Below are positions 60,179 through 64,000 of a stretch of DNA of 64,000 nucleotides, one piece after another (the stretch's first letter is position 1; each line of letters begins with the position of its first letter). Both the position numbers and the translations under genes were made by a program. The notes below the pieces were generated by a model that saw only the letters and a list, made by a program, of their open reading frames with translations, did no database searches and was not told where the DNA came from. The stretch is from Enterobacteriaceae bacterium ESL0689 (GTDB lineage Bacteria; Pseudomonadota; Gammaproteobacteria; Enterobacterales; Enterobacteriaceae): the NCBI GenBank assembly GCA_029433525.1, contig JAQTIF010000001.1, positions 496,001-560,000 of the forward strand. The letters run 5' to 3'.

Positions 60179-60597
60179 CCACATTGCCGCTGGATAATCA
60201 GCAAATCCAGCTTATCTGTGAAGTGGATGAGATGTGGTCTTTTGCTGGCAGTAAAAAGCAGCAACGCTGGCTGTGGTATGCGTGGGAGCCTCGTCTCAAA
60301 CGTATTATTGCACATACTTTTGGGCGCAGGAGCAAAAAGACACTGCGCAGGTTACTGAGATTACTGTCAGGTTTTCATGCCGCCTTCTGGTGTACCGATA
60401 ACTTCAGCGCATATGACATACTGCCGGATAAAAAACATATCAGGGGTAAGCTTTACACGCAGCGGATTGAACGGGAAAACCTGAATCTGCGTAACCGGTT
60501 AAAGCGACTGAATCGTAAGACACTGGGGTACTCAAAATCTTTTGAGATGCATGACAGGATCATCGGTACTTTTATTGAGCGCGAATATTATGTTTGA
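59903..60597 (+). CDS. insB: IS1 transposase InsAB' (copy B, programmed -1 frameshift)
   Basis: Reading insA to the A6C run at 60154-60160 and slipping -1 gives an open frame to the stop at 60595-60597. DDE residues as in copy A: CEVDEMW, WCTDNFSAYD, QRIERENL. No inactivating change is seen, and the clean target duplication indicates that this copy inserted here and was not rearranged since. Confidence 0.9.
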
Positions 60598-60655
60598 GAC
60601 AATATAAACATATTGAATACACCACCCTAATGGGACAGGCGCTAAGTAAAAAAAG

Positions 60656-60815
60656 GGCAATTCAGTCAAAGCCCTGAGACAGACCACACAGAGAAAACGG
60701 CAGGAAAGTGTGATCCTGTGCATAAATTGCAGTCACTGCACAGAAAGTGATTGCCTAATAGCTGCCACTGTGTTTGTATAAATCCCATTACTATTTTCAA
60801 CACGACAGGTTCCTG
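60656..60815 (+). promoter_or_regulatory. ivbL-ilvBN promoter region
   Basis: A -10 candidate TATAAA (60777-60782) precedes ivbL by about 35 bases; the -35 is weak, which fits a CRP-dependent promoter as for E. coli ilvB. TGTGATCCTGTGCATAA (from about 60709) partially resembles a CRP site. Assignment is tentative. Confidence 0.4.
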
Positions 60816-60911
60816 ATGAGCACTTCCCTTTTCACTTCGGCTCTACTAAAAACCGCGCTTACCGTGGTGGTTGGCGTGTGTGCCGTGGTGGAAGTGGGCG
60901 AGCAGCCGTAG
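60816..60911 (+). CDS. ivbL: ilvBN operon leader peptide
   Basis: 31-residue leader, MSTSLFTSALLKTAL followed by a valine-rich tail (TVVVGVCAVVEVG). Codons for Val and Leu would sense charged tRNA-Val and tRNA-Leu in attenuation. Same position and size as E. coli IvbL (32 residues) but with fewer consecutive valines. Followed by an attenuator hairpin and ilvB. Confidence 0.88.
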   Translation: MSTSLFTSALLKTALTVVVGVCAVVEVGEQP

Positions 60912-60932
60912 GGGACTAAATAGCATAATTCC

Positions 60933-60968
60933 AGACCCCGTCGGCACATACCGGGCGGGGTTTTTTTT
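60933..60968 (+). terminator. ilvBN attenuator terminator
   Basis: G+C-rich stem ACCCCGTCGG / CCGGGCGGGGT with a short loop followed by eight T residues, between ivbL and ilvB. Confidence 0.9.
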
Positions 60969-61013
60969 CGTTACCCGCTCGCTAAGCTGGCTCAGAAGAT
61001 AAAGGAGTAGAGC

Positions 61014-62702
61014 ATGGCAGGTTCGGGTATCGCATCACCAAAAAAGCGCTTTACTGGTGCGCAGTTAGTTGTTCATTTGCTGGAACGTCAGGGGATCACG
61101 ACAGTGACCGGGATCCCGGGTGGCTCGATTTTGCCGATATATGATGCATTAAGTCAAAGCACGCAAATTAGTCATATTCTGGCACGCCATGAACAAGGGG
61201 CGGGTTTTATTGCCCAGGGAATGGCACGCACGGAAGGAAAACCGGCGGTCTGTATGGCCTGTAGTGGCCCTGGTGCGACGAATCTGGTCACGGCGATCGC
61301 CGATGCCCGGCTGGATTCAATTCCGCTGGTATGTATTACCGGTCAGGTTCCGGCGGCGATGATTGGCACTGATGCTTTTCAGGAAGTCGATACCTACGGC
61401 ATCTCTATTCCGATCACCAAACATAATTATCTGGTTCGCACTATTTCTGAGTTGCCACAAATGATCAGTGACGCATTTCGGATTGCACAGTCCGGGCGGC
61501 CTGGCCCGGTGTGGATCGATATTCCAAAGGATGTGCAAACAGCGACGATTGAACTGGATACCTTGCCAGAACCCGGCTGTCGTATGGACAATCCTCAGTT
61601 TGACGATACCGATATTCACGCTGCGGTGGCGATGATCAATGCGGCGCAGCGTCCGGTATTGTATCTGGGTGGCGGCGCATTGAATGCGAGCGAACAGGTA
61701 CGGACGCTGGCAGAAAAAGCCAGCCTGCCGGCGGTGATGACCCTGATGGCGCTGGGAATATTGCCTAAAGCGCATCCGTTATCGCTGGGTATGCTGGGAA
61801 TGCATGGTGCACGCAGTACCAACCATATTTTACAACACGCTGATTTACTGATTGTCCTCGGGGCACGATTTGATGATCGGGCCATTGGTAAGGCTGAACA
61901 GTTCTGTCCGCAGGCAAAAATTATTCATATTGATATTGACCGTTCTGAACAGGGCAAAATTAAACAGCCGCAGGTGGCTATTCAGGGGGATGTGAATGAC
62001 GTGCTGACCCACTTGATTCCACATATTGAGGCACAGACGCACAGTGCATGGCATCAGTTGATCGCCAGTCTGCAACATCAATATCCCGCCCCTCTTCATC
62101 GGCAAAGTAATCCCCTCTCTCACTATGGTCTGATTGATGCCGTTGCCCGTTGTGTTGATGATCAAGCTATCATCACAACGGATGTCGGCCAGCATCAGAT
62201 GTGGACAGCACAGGCTTATCCACTGAATCGCCCACGTCAGTGGCTGACATCTGGCGGCCTGGGAACGATGGGCTTTGGTCTGCCTGCGGCCATCGGTGCG
62301 GCGCTAGCCAACCCACAGCGTAAAGTTATCTGCTTTACCGGTGACGGTAGCCTGATGATGAATATTCAGGAGATGGCGACGGCGGCAGAAAACCAACTGG
62401 ATATCAAAATTATCCTGATGGACAATGAAGCGTTAGGGCTGGTGCATCAGCAGCAGAGTCTGTTCTATCCGCAAGGGGTCTTTGCCGCGACCTATCCAGG
62501 AATGATTAATTTCACCCAAATTGCCGCGGGTTTTGGTCTGCAATCCTGCGACCTGAATCATGAGGATGACCCGCTGGCGGCATTACAGTCAATCATCGCT
62601 CGTCCAGGCCCGGCGTTGATCCATGTGCGCATTAGTGCAGAAGAAAAAGTGTATCCAATGGTTCCGCCTGGCGCGGCGAATACTGAAATGGTGGGAGAAT
62701 AA
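61014..62702 (+). CDS. ilvB: Acetohydroxyacid synthase I large subunit
   Basis: 562-residue ThDP/FAD enzyme, valine-sensitive AHAS I with IlvN. Catalytic Glu in ARHEQGAG near residue 60; ThDP/Mg motif GDGSLMMNIQEMATAAEN near 440. It is a distant paralogue of IlvG in the same window (10116-11756). The ATG at 61014 has a good ribosome site (AAAGGAG). Control is by the ivbL attenuator. Confidence 0.97.
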   Translation: MAGSGIASPKKRFTGAQLVVHLLERQGITTVTGIPGGSILPIYDALSQSTQISHILARHEQGAGFIAQGMARTEGKPAVCMACSGPGATNLVTAIADARLDSIPLVCITGQVPAAMIGTDAFQEVDTYGISIPITKHNYLVRTISELPQMISDAFRIAQSGRPGPVWIDIPKDVQTATIELDTLPEPGCRMDNPQFDDTDIHAAVAMINAAQRPVLYLGGGALNASEQVRTLAEKASLPAVMTLMALGILPKAHPLSLGMLGMHGARSTNHILQHADLLIVLGARFDDRAIGKAEQFCPQAKIIHIDIDRSEQGKIKQPQVAIQGDVNDVLTHLIPHIEAQTHSAWHQLIASLQHQYPAPLHRQSNPLSHYGLIDAVARCVDDQAIITTDVGQHQMWTAQAYPLNRPRQWLTSGGLGTMGFGLPAAIGAALANPQRKVICFTGDGSLMMNIQEMATAAENQLDIKIILMDNEALGLVHQQQSLFYPQGVFAATYPGMINFTQIAAGFGLQSCDLNHEDDPLAALQSIIARPGPALIHVRISAEEKVYPMVPPGAANTEMVGE

Positions 62703-62705
62703 ATT

Positions 62706-62996
62706 ATGCCACAGCAGACTCATAACAACGTTATTCTCGAACTGACTGTCCGTAACCATCCCGGCGTCATGACCCATGTCTGTGGCCTGTTTGCCCGCCG
62801 TGCGTTTAACGTTGAAGGTATTCTCTGCCTGCCGATTCAGAACAGTCAACTTAGCCGCATCTGGCTACTGGTTAATGATGATCAGCGGCTGGTACAGATG
62901 ATTAGCCAGATTGAAAAACTGGAAGATGTGAAAAAGGTGGTTCGTAACCAGTCTGACCCCTCGATGTTTAACAAAATTACTGTTTTTTTTGAGTAA
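62706..62996 (+). CDS. ilvN: Acetohydroxyacid synthase I small subunit
   Basis: 96-residue ACT-domain regulatory subunit giving valine inhibition and full activity to IlvB. Starts [20 protein letters not shown]; the valine-site region [22 protein letters not shown] is conserved. Three bases after ilvB, so translationally coupled. Followed by a weak hairpin with seven T. Confidence 0.96.
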   Translation: MPQQTHNNVILELTVRNHPGVMTHVCGLFARRAFNVEGILCLPIQNSQLSRIWLLVNDDQRLVQMISQIEKLEDVKKVVRNQSDPSMFNKITVFFE

Positions 62997-63013
62997 ATTG
63001 TGCGTGCTTAAAT

Positions 63014-63046
63014 GGGCGTATCGCTAAGGTAAGCCCGTTTTTTTAT
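63014..63046 (+). terminator. Terminator after ilvN
   Basis: Imperfect stem GGGC..GCCC followed by a run of seven T (63036 onward), between ilvN and uhpA. Confidence 0.6.
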
Positions 63047-63062
63047 CCAGCCAGGAATTGCC

Positions 63063-63650
63063 ATGATCACCATTGCACTGATTGACGATCATCTTATTGT
63101 TCGATCCGGTTTTGCCCAGCTACTGGCACTGGAAGTCGATTTTCAGGTTGTCGCTGAATTTGGTTCCGGGCTGGATGCGCTGGCCGGGTTACCCGGACAC
63201 GGCGTGCAGGTCTGTATTTGTGATATATCCATGCCGGATATTTCCGGGCTTGCGCTGTTAAGTCATTTGCCTAAAGGAATGGGGATCATCATGCTCTCTG
63301 TTCATGATAGTCCGGCACTGGTAGAACAGGCGCTGAATGCGGGGGCCCGTGGTTTTCTCTCCAAGCGCTGTAGTCCCGATGAACTGATCACTGCGGTCAG
63401 AACTGTGGCGACGGGCGGGTGCTATCTGACGCCAGATATTGCCATGAAGCTGGCTGCGGGACGTCAGGACCCACTGACCCGCCGCGAGCGTCAGGTAGCA
63501 GAGAAACTGAGCCAGGGAATGACGGTGAAAGCAATCGCGGTGGAATTAGGTCTGTCGCCGAAAACGGTGCATGTGCATCGTGCTAACGTGCTGGAAAAAC
63601 TGGGTGTCAGCAACGATGTTGAGCTGGCCCGGTGTCTATTTGATATCTGA
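63063..63650 (+). CDS. uhpA: UhpA, response regulator for hexose phosphate uptake
   Basis: 195-residue NarL-type response regulator. Receiver domain with phospho-acceptor Asp in [13 protein letters not shown] (about residue 54) and the LuxR-type helix-turn-helix at residues 135-190 ([34 protein letters not shown]). In E. coli it activates uhpT when UhpB/UhpC sense external glucose 6-phosphate. One residue shorter at the C-terminus. uhpB follows after two bases. Confidence 0.96.
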   Translation: MITIALIDDHLIVRSGFAQLLALEVDFQVVAEFGSGLDALAGLPGHGVQVCICDISMPDISGLALLSHLPKGMGIIMLSVHDSPALVEQALNAGARGFLSKRCSPDELITAVRTVATGGCYLTPDIAMKLAAGRQDPLTRRERQVAEKLSQGMTVKAIAVELGLSPKTVHVHRANVLEKLGVSNDVELARCLFDI

Positions 63651-63652
63651 CG

Positions 63653-64000
63653 ATGAATACCTTGTTCTCCCGGCTATTTTCATTAGTGGGTTGTTTCTGC
63701 ATTTTCTCTGCTGCATGGTTTTGTTTATGGAGCATCAGCCTGCATCTGGTGAAACGCGCGGATTTTGCTATCCTGCTGTTTCCTTTTGGTCTCAGGCTGG
63801 GAATGATGTTGCAATGTTCACGCAACTACTGGCTGGTATTGCTGGGTGCGGAATGGCTGTTAATCTTCTGGCTGGTACAACAGGTGGCGCTGGCACATGC
63901 AGCCCTATTGCTGATCGGTGGCCTGCTGACGTTATTACCGGTTGCGCTCATTTCACATTATCGTCACCAGCGTGGCTGGCTGACATTGCTGCGCCAGAGT
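63653..64000 (+). CDS. uhpB: UhpB, sensor kinase for hexose phosphate uptake (N-terminal part)
   Basis: The first 116 residues are visible before the window ends. [19 protein letters not shown] begins a series of membrane helices ([64 protein letters not shown]), matching the MASE1-like sensor domain of E. coli UhpB. The kinase part is outside. Starts two bases after uhpA. Confidence 0.94.
   Translation, partial: MNTLFSRLFSLVGCFCIFSAAWFCLWSISLHLVKRADFAILLFPFGLRLGMMLQCSRNYWLVLLGAEWLLIFWLVQQVALAHAALLLIGGLLTLLPVALISHYRHQRGWLTLLRQS

Larger units (their letters stand above)
59843..60626 (+). mobile_element. IS1-family insertion sequence, copy B (784 bp), with target duplication
   Basis: Ends GGTCATGTATTCAACATATT and, in reverse complement, GGTGGTGTATTCAATATGTT. 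Direct repeats CTAATGGG flank it (59835-59842 and 60627-60634), an 8-bp duplication (9 bp if the right end is set one base earlier), which is the IS1 norm. Carries insA and insAB' without visible damage. Confidence 0.95.
59818..60655. repeat. Palindrome split by IS1 copy B
   Basis: Arms TTTTTTTACTTAGCGCCT (ending 59836) and AGGCGCTAAGTAAAAAAA (from 60637) are perfect complements over 18 bp. Without the IS and one target duplication the loop would be about eight bases (AATGGGAC). On both strands the stem ends in A, not T, so it is not a classic terminator. The stretch CCTAATGGG in it equals the right end of repeat copy 1. Confidence 0.8.

Noticed and set aside
59818-60655. The split palindrome as a bidirectional terminator
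   Set aside because: On each strand the stem ends in an A tract, not a T tract, so it does not have the form of a rho-independent terminator.

Overview
The window is chromosomal DNA of an Enterobacteriaceae-type gammaproteobacterium. Protein sequences, gene order and RNA genes match the oriC region of Escherichia/Klebsiella-like genomes almost gene for gene: rep, ilvC-ilvY, ilvADEMG-ilvL, yifB, maoP, hdfR, an rrn operon, rbs, kup, asnC, mioC, oriC, mnmG, rsmG, atp, glmUS, adeP, mnmE, yidC, yidD, rnpA, rpmH, dnaA, dnaN, recF, gyrB, yidA, yidR, yidQ, ibpA, ilvBN, uhpAB. Many neighbours found in E. coli are absent (ppiC, hsrA, yieP, ravA-viaA-asnA, pst-phoU, tna, yidB, dgo, ibpB). Several genes are freshly broken, and there are IS1 copies and a dispersed miniature repeat. 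This suggests a lineage in early genome erosion, perhaps host-associated; that is an inference. Comparisons with E. coli are from memory, not from an alignment run here.

Layout. 1-730: start of rep (minus). 868-1651: an IS1-family element without target duplication, at the place where ppiC would be expected. 1735-2625: an A+T-rich island with two tandem paralogous small membrane-protein genes that I do not recognise. 2785-11986: the branched-chain amino acid block: ilvC with its regulator ilvY, then ilvA-D-E-M-G read leftward from the ilvL leader and attenuator. 12311-15129: yifB, maoP, hdfR. 15261-21011: a complete rrn operon on the minus strand (P1/P2, 16S, tRNA-Ile, tRNA-Ala, 23S with an intervening sequence, 5S, tRNA-Asp, tRNA-Trp). 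21065-26820: the ribose operon, with rbsR, rbsK and rbsB intact but rbsC, rbsA and rbsD each inactivated by a different lesion. 26995-33185: kup, asnC, mioC, oriC, mnmG, rsmG. 33620-40590: the ATP synthase operon, whose first gene atpI is a decayed pseudogene. 40723-49413: glmU, glmS, adeP, then mnmE, yidC, yidD, rnpA, rpmH on the minus strand. 50179-56256: dnaA, dnaN, recF, gyrB. 56420-59622: yidA, yidR, yidQ, ibpA. 59731-60655: a miniature repeat and a second IS1 copy lying in the loop of a palindrome. 60816-64000: the ivbL leader, ilvB, ilvN, uhpA and the start of uhpB.

Functionally the window joins replication initiation (oriC, DnaA, DnaN, RecF, GyrB), energy conversion (F1Fo ATP synthase), translation and RNA modification (rRNA, tRNA, MnmE/MnmG, RsmG, RnpA, L34), membrane insertion (YidC/YidD), cell-wall precursor supply (GlmS/GlmU) and branched-chain amino acid synthesis. 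Two acetohydroxyacid synthases are present (IlvGM and IlvBN), each preceded by its own attenuator. The core machinery is intact. Damage is confined to ribose uptake, atpI and intergenic DNA, where four members of a miniature inverted-repeat family sit, two of them in the ilvC and dnaA control regions.
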